Positions 1 to 12,764 of a DNA stretch of 64,000 nucleotides are shown one piece after another. Under the pieces are notes generated by a model that was given only the letters and a program-made list of their open reading frames with translations, had not been told where the DNA came from and searched no databases. The first letter of the stretch is position 1. Each line of letters starts with the position of its first letter. Origin of the DNA: Terfezia claveryi (taxonomy: Eukaryota > Ascomycota > Pezizomycetes > Pezizales > Pezizaceae); assembly GCA_015179025.1 (NCBI GenBank), contig WHUX01000055.1:248001-312000 (forward strand), read 5' to 3'. Position numbers and translations under genes: made by a program.

Positions 1-11
1 TTAAATCTAAA

Positions 12-1031
12 ATGGGCCAGTCAACCCTTCAATGTCTCTCAGTCGCTCACCCGTCGGTTGCTCCACTTCCAGGCATGCAGAAAGGTGCAATCAGTCACGG
101 TCCACCTCCACCACAGCAAACTGCCAGTAATCCTCCGCCTGAAGGACCGTCTCAAGGCTCCCCGCCTCACACTGGCATGCCACAAGCTGGAAGCGGCCAG
201 CCCATGGGGGGGCTACCTGGAGCATCAGGAGGAATACCTCAAAGGCCCGTGCCTCCTCAGCAAAATGGTCCACTGACCCCACCCGCCCCTCCCCATGCAA
301 CGACAGTGCCGCATATGATTTCCGCCCTGAATCCTCCGAATGGCCTAGGGGGCCCACCAATCTCTCCTGCACCTCTGCAGCATTCTTCTATAATTACCAA
401 TACTCAACAGCTACAGGCCGCTCCGACATCGGCCAATGGACGTGTTGCTCCGGTCCTGAATGTGGGATACCTTTTTCATTCACTCAATATCACCCAACCC
501 CTCTCCGGTAGAGCACAGCCACGGCTAGCTTGTCATATCTCTGCACATCATCCCTACGATGATGACCCACCTTTTCCAGGTGCGGTAGCGACAGAGCTGG
601 CAGCAAGTGCCGGTATAATTTCTGGTATGCATGGTGCTTACAACCCTCGTACTGTAAAGGATGCACTAGCCTATCTCGATCAGATCAAGTTGCAATGTGC
701 GAATCAACCCGAGGTTTACAATGAGTTTTTAGACATCATGAACGACTTTAAGGCGCAAGTGTAAGTTTAAAGCTTCGTGTTGCGTTGGCCCGCTGCAGTG
801 CGAGGATGCACAGCGGCCACATTTGGCTCAGCCTTTTTGCATAGCTAACGTTAGGACAGGATTGACACACCTTGCGTTATTGAAAAGATTTCAACTTTGT
901 TTTCTGGACATTGTGGTCTAATACGTGGTTTTAATCTATTTCTGCCTGCTGGATACAGTATTGAGTGCTCTGATGACCACAGAGATACCTATATTCGTGT
1001 TACTACACCACAGGGAATTACACATCAGTGA
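12..1031 (+). pseudogene. SIN3-like co-repressor N-terminus with PAH1, truncated
   Basis: SIN3 is the scaffold of the Rpd3/HDAC co-repressor complex in the nucleus; its PAH domains bind repressor peptides. Here about 200 residues of Pro/Gly/Gln-rich sequence lead into a clear PAH1 half, with VKDALAYLDQIKLQ and YNEFLDIMNDFK. I infer an intron at 761-859 (GTAAGT donor, GCTAAC branch, ACAG acceptor). Splicing it joins the second half in frame, with [30 protein letters not shown] and YIRVTTPQG. The spliced product is about 306 residues and stops at a TGA at 1029-1031. Fungal SIN3 is normally well over 1000 residues, with PAH2, PAH3 and an HDAC-interacting region. None of these appears downstream, so this is a truncated copy, or possibly a PAH1-only protein. 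The frame is open to the left edge of the window, so the gene could also begin before base 1. Confidence 0.75.
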
Positions 1032-3450
1032 CGTCGGTTTGCTCCTTAGTTAGTGCATTTGTTTTTACTAATCTTGAGCATTATCTTTTCTGCGTCGGAA
1101 GCAAGGACAGGATCATGGGTGAGAGGGATATATGGGTCACCAGACTGTTATATAGAGTGTTTGCACATTGAAAGCTTGATGATCAGGAAACGCAAGATCT
1201 GGTTCACAGATTCTGGTGAAACGGCAAGCCAAGCTTGACCTGGGGCCGGCGGAGGGAGTTAGAATTAGAAGGTTGCAACCCTCCAGCATTACTCCGTAGT
1301 CCTTTTCTATGCCCTGTATCAATCTTATCCATGTCCGTCTCTCTCAGTACGTGTGCGTATCCGTTATAAGCATATTTACCCCGTCCTGGAAATTATGCTG
1401 GTAACAGGAGTTTACTGTAGTCTGGCCACAATAGGGCATGCCTACAGGTATTCTTTTCTTTTGTGAACCAGTACTCGTATTTAAATTATCTGTTCATGAC
1501 GACACTTGATCGTGGCTGGCTCGTCATGGTCCCCTTTGGGGCCGCATACTAGAAATGAGCATATATTTTTTTTTTTTAAAAAAAAAGGCCCTAAGAACGA
1601 GGCCGGCAGCCTTGATTTCATTGACAATGTTGTAAAATTATTTATCTGGAAAGGCCGTACTCTTGCCCTGTGAAGGATTGCAAGTACTAACGAAACTTTA
1701 CCTGGAACTGGTAACACAGTCTAAAGGTACTGATAGTCAAGCATATACAATAAGTAATAATAGAGAAGATATGAAAAGAAACTATCAAGATTATTATGTA
1801 GCTATTGTGGAGCATATTATCATAATCTGCCAACCTATCTGCAGCATTCGGTGGAAGATAGACATGTCGAAGGAATTTTTTTTTGCGTGCAGAGGATACA
1901 TTGTTTGCACATAATATGAGTACTAGGGCAGGTCGATAGTGTCTAATGTGGTCGTCTCGCATATCGTGGAAGAATCCAGCAGAAAATGGTATAGTGCTAT
2001 ATCTTAACACACAGAAGGGTACAAAAATCTAACCCGAGAGATTTTCTCCAGATGAATGTGGGAAGGTCTTACATATATTAAATTTGTAGCAGATTCCTCG
2101 CACGTGCATAGTATTATGAAGCATGCTTTAGGTATCTTGAGTGGTATTAGAACACTGCGCAAGTATGCTGGCAGCTACGGAGTATCGGGATAGCAACCTA
2201 CAAGCTTATCAAGGCGATTGAAGTAGTCTTGCAGTTAGATTGGCACGTAACGGTCAGTCTATATCCTAGATCAGTCCTGTTGTTCCAATTGATTTTTCCA
2301 TTCCGAATCCTAACTTGGTGTCTATGAAGGAGGAGAGTTGGCAGATTTTGGCCGTCGATGTAAGGTGCAAGTTGTAGTCTGATAATTTTGGCGCCTACCT
2401 CCATATAGTGGAATAATGACCTCCCCATACCTAAAATAGGATAATTCAAAGCTAATAACATCTTGAACTATTCAAATATTTCTTAAAATCCACTGTTGCT
2501 GAAATATATCCCAATGCACAGGCTGGATTGGACTTCTCTACACTTTTGAATTTACTTGATGAAATGTCATCCTGTATAACTAATATTCACAAGTTCACAG
2601 TTTATCAATAAAAAATCAACTCAGCTCAGCTCTACCAGCGCTGTACCCAACTTTAGCAACAAACGACACCTCTACCGCCAAGAGCGAGATTCAATTGAAC
2701 GTCAAGCAACATTAAATTGAGACATTACAACTTTATAAGCTTCACCTCGGAGATACAGATGAGCAACTTCAGGCAACCTTGCACAAGACCTAGCGTTAGT
2801 AGAAGGTCTCTAGAACATTGCAATAGATACTAGTAGTGATCAACCAAAAATCACCGACTTCCCTATCCCCAACTGTTTTCTATCGATTTGAAATTGTATT
2901 TCCGTTGCGTGTGCCATTATTTCGGCTGGATTCAGTACCCACGTGTCAAGACCAAAAATTATTAATATTAAATATAAGAATATACCTCCACCGCCAGCCG
3001 ACGTTCTTATGTCGTGAGCCTCTACTACAGCTGGGGAAAACTGTCGAATATGGGATCAGTCCGTGGGGTATACCGCGTGCACTGGCATTACAGTACTTCT
3101 CAAATATTCATTATGTGGTTCAATTTGATTCCATAGTCAGGAATGAAAGAACTCTGAGTTTATACCTCTTGTTAAGGATACCTGGGGGCATTGTACGTGA
3201 AGGGAAGTCTTACATACGGATAGTCTTACATATGGATCCGGACGAGAAGGTCTTACATAGGCATGTCTACTTAGGCTAGAATTCGAATTATTCCTTGGAA
3301 TCCTAACTTTCAAAAAGGTAAGTCAAACTCTCTTTTTCAGTCTAGTCATCGCACACGGCTTTTTTTTTTTTATTTTTTTTTTTTTACTCGTTACCCATAT
3401 GCGGTCCCAGTAAGGGGACCATGATGAGCCACCCGGAAACCCGGGTGGCT
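1032..3450. other. gene-poor stretch
   Basis: I see no convincing gene. There are only short open frames without recognisable motifs, and a T/A homopolymer pair at about 1565-1588. A 147-residue open frame at 2836-3279 has no ATG start in good context and no recognisable domain. Confidence 0.5.
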
Positions 3451-3795
3451 GTTAGTGATTGAATGCCGTACATTCATTCATTCCGCCCATGCCTTGCTAT
3501 TCCACACGCAGCGACCTTCGGCCTGCAGATCTTATGGCAAGCAACGGCCTTCTCAGGCATTGCGTGCTTCGGTTAGTGATTGAATGCCGTACATTCATTC
3601 ATTCCGCCCATGCCTTGCTATTCCACACGCAGCGACCTTCGGCCTGCAGATCTTATGGCAAGCAACGGCCTTCTCAGGCATTGCGTGCTTCGGCCTTCAC
3701 AGGCATTGCGTGCTCTGGCCTGCAGATCATATGGCAAGCATCGGCCTTCACAGGCATTGCGTGCTTCGGCCTTCACAGGCATTGCGTGCTACTCA
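3451..3795. repeat. tandem satellite, 121-bp unit with 25-bp sub-repeats
   Basis: A unit beginning TTAGTGATTGAATGCCGTAC occurs at 3451 and again at 3572, a 121-bp period. It is followed by shorter repeats built on GGCCTTCACAGGCATTGCG that carry on to about 3795. The repeat keeps open frames on the plus strand, but these look like a by-product of the repetition rather than a gene. Confidence 0.85.
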
Positions 3796-4189
3796 TATGT
3801 CCTTCTTCTTCTTCACTTTCTTATGTACGTTCATTCATGTATATATATCTCGTTGATTCTCCTGCTCGAGAGTATATCAAGTAATCACATCACAACGCAT
3901 CTCTTCGCTGCAATACAGCTCTCACTTCTTCATATCTCTACGTGACAATCTCACTTCGCTCATTCGTATTATCCTTCAGTGGACATTTGGATCTCACTGC
4001 TGCACTTCCCTCCTTTATCATTTAAAGTGGCTTCAGGACAAGGCAAGTTAATCTGCAAGGTCTGGCGTCTATATACTGCAATATAAACTCGATTGCCCCA
4101 AAGCAAATACAAGAGAGAAACGATAAACTCAGGGGCCAAACAAAGATATGAACCAGAAACCCAAACCAGCGCAAGTCGGAGCTTCCACA

Positions 4190-4783
4190 TCAACCGGCAC
4201 TTGCCAGATGATCCCAAGGGGTATCGCACACGGGTGCCATAGTATAGTTGTGAAAGGCCTCCCGAAGCGCGCATATCTCCTGTTTGAGCTGCCTCCTCCA
4301 CCAACTGAGGGTAATCAGCATATCCTGTTCATCAGCCTCCCAAGAAGTAGGGAATGGGATGGCCCTTTGCTCAGCCCTCTGTTCCCACATTCCCTCTTCC
4401 AAAGGGTTCCTCGCTTGTTGTAGTGGCATCGTGCATAGCAGGCCCGGGTACTTAAGTCTCTCAAGAAACGCCCGCAATGCCGCATCGGCTCCCTCTAAGC
4501 AGTCTGCGATACAGTTGAGGAATTGTTTAACTTTGGAGGGTATGACAGGTAAGTTGAAGATTGGGGGGAGGTCCATGTGCATCAGATTGGAGCAGGTCGT
4601 GAGGAACTTCTCGACTTTGCGCGTGATATCGTGGAAGTGTTCGTAGCCCATACGTTTCAAGAGGGCCACCTCAGAAAGTATTGCATTCCCCGTAGCGTCA
4701 ATATCTAGTTGAGTTATCTGCTGTTCTCACAAGGGAAGTGATTATTTCATACCTTTGATGGAGCGTTTCACACGAGTAGTCAT
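4190..4783 (-). CDS. hypothetical protein, 181 aa, two exons
   Basis: Starting at the ATG at 4783, a 31-nt first exon (MTTRVKRSIK) joins a second exon (4704-4190) after removing a 48-bp intron at 4705-4752 with GTATGA donor and CAACTAG acceptor. The frame holds across the junction and gives 181 residues. The protein looks soluble and mostly helical, with many Leu, Trp and charged residues (for example VEKFLTT and WWRRQLKQEICALREAF). I recognise no domain and see no signal peptide. A spliceable, full-length frame on one strand in a gene-poor region argues for a real gene, but the function is unknown and the 3' end could be extended by a further intron. Confidence 0.45.
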
Positions 4784-7700
4784 TTTGGACGTTCTAGAAA
4801 ACCTTGAAGATGTAGACAATCGAGAGTTCCCTTAGGTATGTGTACGGTGAAAGGTGGTGGAATCGCCAAATGTGATGGTGGTAATGATCTTGAGTATCGA
4901 TCATAGGACTTTCAAAAGATCATGGGTACCTTGAGCATTTCAGAGAAGGATTCATATATATACTAGTACGTTTTAGGCGAAGGGAAGTACTATACGAACT
5001 TTGAATCCATTAGTATGTGCTACACAGCATCACCGACAGCCAGGACTGTATATTAGTATATGCTTTGCAATAGCTTTTGAGTTATATGAATTATATCTCT
5101 ACGGGTGACACTCTAGGATCACATACCATAAGCTTGAATAAACTTTAATTGCTGCATTCACTTCCTAAGTAACAGTGGTCAACATACTAAGAATAGCGAC
5201 CTATAGCAACTGCAGTTGGGTTATAGCAAGACCGCCATTACGACTGCTTGCAATTCCAGCAATCACTAACAACACCTCTACATCTCAACACACCTCAGAT
5301 ATTCGCTGCAAGCTGCCCTAAGTGTGTCACATGTATAAGATGAATATAGTAGCTTGTGGTTGCTGAGTCGAGGCCATTGGTATTCATAGCTCACCCAATC
5401 ATTTTGGTGCTAAGGCGGGACCTGAGGCGGACAGCATCTATTCCATGGTGTCTGTACCACAGGCGCATGCCCCAGGACCGTAAACTAAGTACTGGACATA
5501 TACAAGTTGCTTATGATTGATTTACATTACGGACTTATCTGGTATGGTTCTCTCATGGCACCTCTGCGGCCCGGGTTCGGCCAAAGATACATGTAGCACT
5601 GAGGCTCAAGCATGGGAATTTGGACTCTTTGCCATTGTATCGCCGAACCTAGGCCTATGGCTACTTACTTCACGAAATCGTAGCTTACTTAGTAACTACG
5701 GGTATATAAGATGTTGAAATTCATTTCTGTATATTTCTGAGTACGAGCAGTGATTTCTGGCCAGCTACGTACGAGGTTAGGCATCAGAGGCATTGCCAGG
5801 ATTAGCCATGCAGTAATATCCTGGAGATGTATGCCTAGCAATTTTATATAGATTTATTGCGAGCAAGAGATTGCGATAACTGACAGAAGGTAGTATTATT
5901 TTCTATCGCACTTTAGAATGTTAGCAGTAATATTAGAATTTGAGAGACTCTGCAAGGCTGATTAAGTAAATGTATGGTAGGTAGTCAGGTTATACGGTAG
6001 GTATAGTACCAAACCTTCCTGAGTAGTACCTCTTTAAGTAGTATAAGTACAGCCAGCAGGATAATTAGAATTGCCAACTACCTTCTAGAAATAAACCTTA
6101 CCTCTTACTAACAATTTTCCGGGGGGAAGGAGGTTCAACCTCTGGCTGTTCCTCAGCGTGCCAGCCCCCAACCTCGAGGCTGTGGCTCTTCAGGTATGTT
6201 TTCTGTTTTCAAGGTCAGAATACTTCGCATGATGGTATATTTAGAGTGAATCCATAAATCGTTGAAATCTAGGCTATACGGAAAGTATTTTGTCAGCCGC
6301 ACTTAAGAAATGCAGTAGTTGTTATTGCTACTTGTTTGGACTAGGTAGAGCATTGAAAGAGGCACCATCGAATCGTGCGGTTGGTAAGCAATCTATGTAG
6401 TCAATGACAAGAGTCATGAGCAGCCGACGGTAGACAAGAGAGTTGACTGAGTGAACAACTAGCCTGCTGATCAGTGCTCCGCAAAGCAGAGGAGCCGGTG
6501 GATTAGAATCTGAGTACAAATGTCCCAAAGCTGCTACCTCAGAAACCAGTCCTTTGAAATTTGAAATTTGGTGAATCCTACATTTCCTCAGGTATCATAA
6601 TACCAAATTTACTATACATATGCTGACCTTCTCAAACTATTTTGAAGCCTTCTATAGATCCTGTCCAATACCACCCTAACTTCGGTTTTTCTTAAGGTAG
6701 CCACTGGCACTTGAATTGAGTCCAAGATAATAGTCTAAATGAATTACATCACCCAGTATCATATGAGGACAGCAGTATCAACTCTGGTCCATGCTTCATT
6801 CTGCTTCGCACATCAGAGTACAGCCCTTCTATCTTGCCTGTGCGTTTCTGTGGGCTAGATCATTTACAATCGCCCTTCCTCCGCCGCCCTGCCACGGCCT
6901 TGAGCCGATGCTAAATAAATATTAAGTTCTTCCGCCAATTTAGGAAATTTAATGTGGTAATATACCAAAGGCGATCAGGATCTATGAGGATCCATGTGAT
7001 TGAACATTGTAAGTGAAGGAGAACGAGATTAATACCACTTCTACCACTGTCATTTGCGTCGCACACCGTTGGTTATCTCGATCAGGCCCTCGTAGAGGAA
7101 TAAAAACGCTAGCCTGCAAAATATGTACCCGCCCTACCAGTAAGCAGGTTCCGCATGAATGCTCTCTGATGCATCCTTCAGGATAACTCATATCAATGAT
7201 ATAGCTATATGAGTACATAGACCAAAAGCATGGAATAACTAGCAGAATATTGATAGCTTGCAAAAACTATATCAAGGTGCGCTGGTTTTGGTTACTCTGC
7301 GAGCGGGTTAGTATTAAGATGTAGTGCCCAGTGGCTGCGAAGCAACCTGGGGGCAAATATTAAACTAACATGATACTACGGTTATGACAGCACATACAAA
7401 TCGCCTCACCATAAATATATTACACTCATTGCCAGAATCAACACCATTACCACCATTATGCACAACCAGGGTTCGTATTCGCCTCTCTATTAATTCCTAT
7501 GAGCTTGTAAGGCCCCCACATGCCTGGGACGCAGTCAGCTGCCAGATTTGTTGTGCGCAGAAATATCACCATCCGCCATCCGGGTTATCTGGAACGGGGG
7601 TAACAGGCACATATCATTGTACAGCTCTGTGCATACGACAAGGTTTTCCAGACTAGTGCAGCGGTTGGCTCGAGTAGTGGTAGTAACAGTAGTCAATGGG

Positions 7701-8150
7701 TCTGCATCATGGCCTCGTATTATGGGCATGTCAAATTCTCGCATGTAATGCCCACGGATTTTCGTCTACTACGAACCCCGGAGATATCTTATGAAAATCT
7801 TGACTGGGATTCGATCGTAGACAAGCATGTCAGAAGTTGAGATCTGGACAGTCTACTGGCTCCAGGTATTTACTACTCTTACATCACCGATACACCCACG
7901 GATATACCCTACCCTATTTGTTCGGGTTTTCGGGACTGGGTGTGGCCAGCACAATCCCACCTGAGTGGCATCAACCGGCTAGTTGGCTCCTTTTATGAAT
8001 TTATTATTGATTATTTACGCTCTTAAATATTACCTGACATCATTGCATGGAAACCATTATTCATTCTTTATTTACTTCTTTGTTAACATAATTTTGTAGG
8101 GTGGCTTAAATAATAACCAACACCTGGCAGCTGGATCAACTTATATTGCA
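4784..8150. other. gene-poor stretch
   Basis: No coding region longer than about 90 codons has any recognisable feature. The sequence is A/T-rich with scattered short frames and no obvious tandem array. Confidence 0.5.
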
Positions 8151-9057
8151 GAGGTCCAGAGGCGTGACCAGACTTGTCGAATAACAGGGTTTTCAGATGC
8201 AGTACCTTCCCTGAGAAGAGGCCGACTGGGTATACTCCGCTAAGCGCTTTGTTTTGCTGATAGCGTGCTTACTGCCACCCAGTTTGTATCCCAACGGATG
8301 AACATCTTCAAGCTCAACCAGAGGTTGAGCTCAGCATACATTACATCGGATGTTTTCAATTGCCCCCTTTTGCGTGACGACATACACCGTGTCTTTGACG
8401 ATGCAACTTTTGTTATTGTTCCTAAGAATGGGAAGTATGTTTCCCACTTCTACGAATCTCGGGCACCTATACCACAACTGTGAGACGTGGGAGCTCGGCG
8501 TGCGTGTTGAGTTTTTGTATGCAAGGCGGTATACTACTGCAATTGCATGGCACCTTTGTTGCTACACACAAACAAGTTTCTGAGCAGTCACCGCCAAGCG
8601 GTGACAATCGAGTCAGTGAGGATGACAGCAGTGGTTGTGGTGGTAACTGTGGTCGTGGTCGTGGCCGTAGGGGCCGTGGTGGTGGTAGAAGTCGTACGCT
8701 GGGACAGGGCCATGCAGTGCCGCAACGATCAAGTGAAAGACTAAAGTTGAAAGAGAAGGGAAAACCAAACGCAATTAGTATTTCCCAGGTAGAGGCCTGG
8801 AAAAGGGCGTACCCGGGATTAGGTTTGTGTCCCCGAATTATCTTCCCTGTGGCAATGGCTCAAATATCTTTTTCGTAGGCCTGGAAATTTCCTGCACCGA
8901 GGATCCCGCATGGAACAGCGCAACTTGGTATCCTGGTGTGGAGGTATACGAGGAAATCAGGGAGCGTGCTTTGGCGGAAAGAGAGCTAGAACTGCACAGG
9001 AAAGAGATGCTGAGGGAAGGTGGAGTGCTTTGGGACGATGACGATTTAGATATGTAG
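8151..9057 (+). pseudogene. HNH endonuclease-like gene, decayed
   Basis: Fungal HNH proteins often start with a pattern like RRDxxCRITG and carry LRxDIHRxFD in the middle. Both are visible here in one frame: QRRDQTCRITGFSDAV at 8157-8204 and CPLLRDDIHRVFDDATFVIV near 8360-8420. A TAA near 8241 interrupts them, and the His-containing segment expected between them is not recognisable. A GVRVEFLYAR segment typical of the end of the domain follows in a shifted frame near 8500, then a Gly/Arg-rich stretch and an acidic tail ending WDDDDLDM. The stop codon (9055-9057) coincides with the TA at the start of the MITE that follows, so the insertion may have set the present 3' end. The frameshift and stops indicate a relic, not an active nuclease. 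Confidence 0.65.
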
Positions 9058-9639
9058 TGAACTCTCGATATAAGAATATTTGATATAAGAATACTTTACT
9101 TGATATAAGAATATCCCCCCCCCCCCCGCCCCCATACAAAATAAGAATATATAGGATAGAAGAATATTCCTATTTTCTCGAGGTTGTTTAGTACGGTATT
9201 CTTATAGCAAGAGTACCTGATTGGGTAATGTATAAACAGCCTAGCTGGAATAGGAAGGCTTATCGATAAGAAATACCCCGCAACCAACAACACCGCCAAA
9301 GACAACGCTGCCAAACACAATACCGCGACACACAATATTGCTACACCTACAATACCACCTCCGAACCCCGAACTAATTCGATATGCCTGCTAGTGGTGTA
9401 TTGAAAAGTCAAAGAAGAATGCAAGTAGATATATGACTATGCACATGCATACTGCCTTCTTCACGTCATCCGGGGCGGTTCCTGGTTCTCCTGTACCTAG
9501 TTCTTCCTCTACCTCACGTTAATTCTCTTTTTTGATGTATACCTTTAGTAGTTACCCTGACATTTGATATACGAATATATTTGATATAAGAATATTACCC
9601 CCCCGCCGGACGATATTCTTATCTCGAGAGTTCACTGTA
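9055..9639. mobile_element. MITE-like element with TIRs and TA ends
   Basis: The left end reads TAGTGAACTCTCGATATAAG. The right end, reversed, reads TACAGTGAACTCTCGAGATA. Both are followed by AAGAATAT and a run of C on the plus strand. The ends are therefore inverted repeats next to TA, as in Tc1/mariner-pogo derived MITEs. The inside has repeated GATATAAGAATA words and no transposase, so the element is non-autonomous. Confidence 0.75.
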
Positions 9640-10511
9640 CAGTGATTGAATGTCCATCCGATGGCATTTCGTTTTTTTCTAGCGTATGCTTGTTGTTAAC
9701 GACGAAGCCGTACTCCGTCAACTTACGGAAAGAGGACTCAACTCACAGTGAATGAATGACATATCTTGTTTAGATTCCTAACATCTTGCATGTCCTTGAA
9801 TTGCCCAAAGTAACACGACCGAGTTGTTGTGCATTACTACCTGAGTCGCTGTAGTAGTCAGGTAGGTCAATGTGCTTTTATATTCTTTTCGGTCCGTGTA
9901 GCATTGTATATTTCGAATGAGATTCACGGATATCGAAGGTCTGTTTGTAATGTGCCTGGAAAATGCTCTACCGTCCTATGGAAGGCCCTGAGGCAACCCT
10001 GTGGTGCAAGAATTCGAAATTGCCCACCGTAATAGTCTCATATGCCGCAACGCCCAATCTATTATCTGGCTTATAGTACTCACCACTGCAAGCTCTGAGG
10101 CATACTTACCTACGGCTCTTTTACATACCAATAAAAAACATATAGGTACTCTTGACGCAATGGCAGGCAGTACGTATAGCACAATCTCATCAGGATATTG
10201 CAGGGATAGAATGCAATATTGATTTCATCTTTGGCAAATGCAATTGCATATTCCAATATGGAGATGCCATAGATATTGGTTATTACTTAATCGTAGTTGG
10301 GGGTTCATTCATCTGTATAAAAATTCAGAGTCGCTGTTCTGTCCTCCCTCAGATCACCTCGAACCAAGTTCCGTCACGTGCACAGCTGCCAGAATTTTCT
10401 CCAGAGGTAAACAACTCTGCACTCTAGCCCAAGGAGTATCAACTGAACTACATACATCTCGACTCCAGACGTTCACACGAGGGAGAGAGCGCCCACGCAA
10501 GCAATTGCACT
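9640..10511. other. intergenic, likely promoter region of the TPR gene
   Basis: No gene is recognised. Short overlapping open frames lack motifs. The last part is C/A-rich, as is common upstream of fungal start codons. Confidence 0.4.
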
Positions 10512-12764
10512 ATGGAGAGAGAGTCACCAAGCGTAGAAAGTGCTCCAGCACCGCTAAACTCGCCCATTCCCGTCAGTCAAACCTCTATGCCAGTGCAACC
10601 TTCCCAACCACCAGATACATCCTCCAGCACAGCACCAACTCTCATCAGACAGAGCACACCCACAGTCAACACTGAGCAGCATACTCATGCACGCCGCCAA
10701 AGCCGTGCTGAAATTGCCAGACAGGTCCTGGATGCGTACCGCGCGGAGCCAGTTTCGCCTCCGCCTCTTGCGGCCGCCTCAACAGCAACAATAACAACAA
10801 CAGTAACAGCAACAGGAGGTACTCCTACGTCTAGTCTACTGCCAGGCAGAAATGAACGTCGATCGAGAAGTGGAGACTATTCTCTACTCGTACCCAGGGG
10901 TTACATAGAGTCTCCGGGCCCGCAGAAGGCAGGGCATCCCAGAGCAGTTCCTGGCCCTTCGCGGCTCTCCTGTCCGCCGCTGACAACATTGGCCCTGTCA
11001 AGTCCCTCTACCGCAGCCACAAATAACGAATTTGAAAACTACCTCCGCACTCTTCAGACAAAACCCGAGCCCTCCAAGAAGGCGATGGAAGATTACGAAT
11101 GCCGAAGAATACCAGTCTCTGACCCTCAATCTCCCCTTCGGCGGCGGCCCCCCGGTCTCCCAAAGCAGACATCACCAATTGGCATCACTCAGAGAGCACA
11201 GACACCTAGCTCACCGGGACTTCCCAGCCCGCAAACACCCCGACTAGGGATAATTGAGGAAACGCCTAGGCCTGAGTTTCCTGTTTCACCTACATCCCCC
11301 AGAATTGTATTCACAACGCCCGAGGGCCTGGCCGCTAGACCTGTCAGACGTAGCAGAGCCTTCTCGGATGGAGTACCAGCAGATATTCTCAAGGCAAAAA
11401 AGAAAGAACAACAACGAAAGGAGCACTTGGTCCATGGGACATGGCAACAGGGAAGGTTCAGGCCACCCTGGGATGAACTTACGGCTATCAGCAGCGGCAA
11501 CACTGTAGTTGAGGATAACCCAGCTCCGAAAAGACAATCATTGGACGCCATTTCCCATAATCTATCGTATCAGAGACTCGAGTCCTCTCGTCCCGGAAGC
11601 ATTGAACTCAGTCGATTGGATTCCAACAGGGCAAGCCTCGACATGAATCGCCGAGACAGCTTTGACAAATATAATAACCCTAGAGATAGCCATGAGATGC
11701 AAGAGTTCCTAGAACAGTACCACGGAGAAGATCTCCTCGATATGGCTGAGTTACAAGGACTTCTCCCTCGTGGGTTTCCTGGCACTCTAAAACTATATTA
11801 CCAGTTAGAAGTTCTTGCGGAGCATTATTTCGATACATTACAACCAGATATGGCCATATATATATACACAACTTACTTTATTCCACCACCTGGGACTCCT
11901 GGAGTTACTTACCCCCCCAGGGCAGCTACCTGGTTCACGTTGGGGCAGATCTACCTCTCGACGCATTCCTTCCTCTCAGCTCTTCGATCATTCGAACGAG
12001 CAGTACAATGTGATCCATTCGAAGTTGCATCGCATGTACAGGTTGGTTATGTCAGTTTCCTACTTGAGCGGTACCAAAAGGCAAAGGAAGCTTATAGCGC
12101 AGCGTTGAATGGATTCAGAGACGCTGCTAAAATAAATTACCAAGTTTTGGGCTTGGATGCATTCATCCGAAAGGAAGACGTTATCCAGAGCATCAAAACA
12201 TGCGAACAGGGGGGGCTAGGATCAGGGACCTGGGGAATAGGCTCGGGAAAGATATATAGGGTCCCGGAAGAAAAGAAGAGAAATATCGCACGCAGGAAAT
12301 ATTTCGACCAAGGGAAAGTTGTTGGGAGAGCTGTGGAAGTGAGCAAAATTGGGTGGGGTGGTAAGAGGAAGGTTTTGCAGGTTGAAAAGGATGATAATGA
12401 TACTGATGGAAGGGGGCTGGAGAAGGTTAAGACTAATAACCCGAGTGTGTGGAATGTGCGCTCTCCGGTTCCAACTATCAGCGGTCGTTCACGGAGATCG
12501 CTTGACAGTGCTCGACTAGAAGAACTCGAGATAGTTCCAACTATAAGTAGAACAACAGCACGATGGTCTTTGGATACTGCTCGATTAGGGGAGCTCGTCG
12601 GCGTTTCAGCTTTAGATAAAACACCGCGGGGATCAGTGGAAACTGCTCGATTGGAAACCCCTAGATCTTCGACGGAGCTTGTAGCAAGTAGAAAAGTAAA
12701 AGGTAAGAGCAATAGAACTAACTCAGGATTAGGTTACGTTCTGCAAGCGTTGGGGTGGCGATAA
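10512..12764 (+). CDS. TPR-repeat protein, 750 aa, intronless
   Basis: This is the longest uninterrupted frame in the window. The first 400 residues are low-complexity and rich in Ser, Pro, Thr and Arg with many SP/TP sites, suggesting a disordered, phosphorylatable region. Residues about 395-560 form a globular helical part. It contains LYYQLEVLAEHYFDTLQPD, and then tetratricopeptide-like helix pairs: ATWFTLGQIYLSTHSFLSA, LRSFERAVQCDPFEVASHV, QVGYVSFLLERYQKAKEAY. TPRs are protein-protein docking platforms. The C-terminus has three short degenerate repeats around RRSLDSARLEELE, RWSLDTARLGEL and RGSVETARLE, which could be basophilic kinase sites. There is no signal peptide or membrane segment. 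The ATG at 10512 begins the frame. The partners and the specific role are unknown; it looks like an ordinary conserved chromosomal gene. Confidence 0.8.
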   Translation: MERESPSVESAPAPLNSPIPVSQTSMPVQPSQPPDTSSSTAPTLIRQSTPTVNTEQHTHARRQSRAEIARQVLDAYRAEPVSPPPLAAASTATITTTVTATGGTPTSSLLPGRNERRSRSGDYSLLVPRGYIESPGPQKAGHPRAVPGPSRLSCPPLTTLALSSPSTAATNNEFENYLRTLQTKPEPSKKAMEDYECRRIPVSDPQSPLRRRPPGLPKQTSPIGITQRAQTPSSPGLPSPQTPRLGIIEETPRPEFPVSPTSPRIVFTTPEGLAARPVRRSRAFSDGVPADILKAKKKEQQRKEHLVHGTWQQGRFRPPWDELTAISSGNTVVEDNPAPKRQSLDAISHNLSYQRLESSRPGSIELSRLDSNRASLDMNRRDSFDKYNNPRDSHEMQEFLEQYHGEDLLDMAELQGLLPRGFPGTLKLYYQLEVLAEHYFDTLQPDMAIYIYTTYFIPPPGTPGVTYPPRAATWFTLGQIYLSTHSFLSALRSFERAVQCDPFEVASHVQVGYVSFLLERYQKAKEAYSAALNGFRDAAKINYQVLGLDAFIRKEDVIQSIKTCEQGGLGSGTWGIGSGKIYRVPEEKKRNIARRKYFDQGKVVGRAVEVSKIGWGGKRKVLQVEKDDNDTDGRGLEKVKTNNPSVWNVRSPVPTISGRSRRSLDSARLEELEIVPTISRTTARWSLDTARLGELVGVSALDKTPRGSVETARLETPRSSTELVASRKVKGKSNRTNSGLGYVLQALGWR

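Noticed and set aside
2836..3279. 147-codon open frame
   Set aside because: No ATG at its start, no domain, composition like the surrounding non-coding DNA.
3459..3945. Three overlapping plus-strand frames (90-141 codons)
   Set aside because: They arise from the 121-bp satellite and differ only by frame; nothing protein-like outside the repeat.
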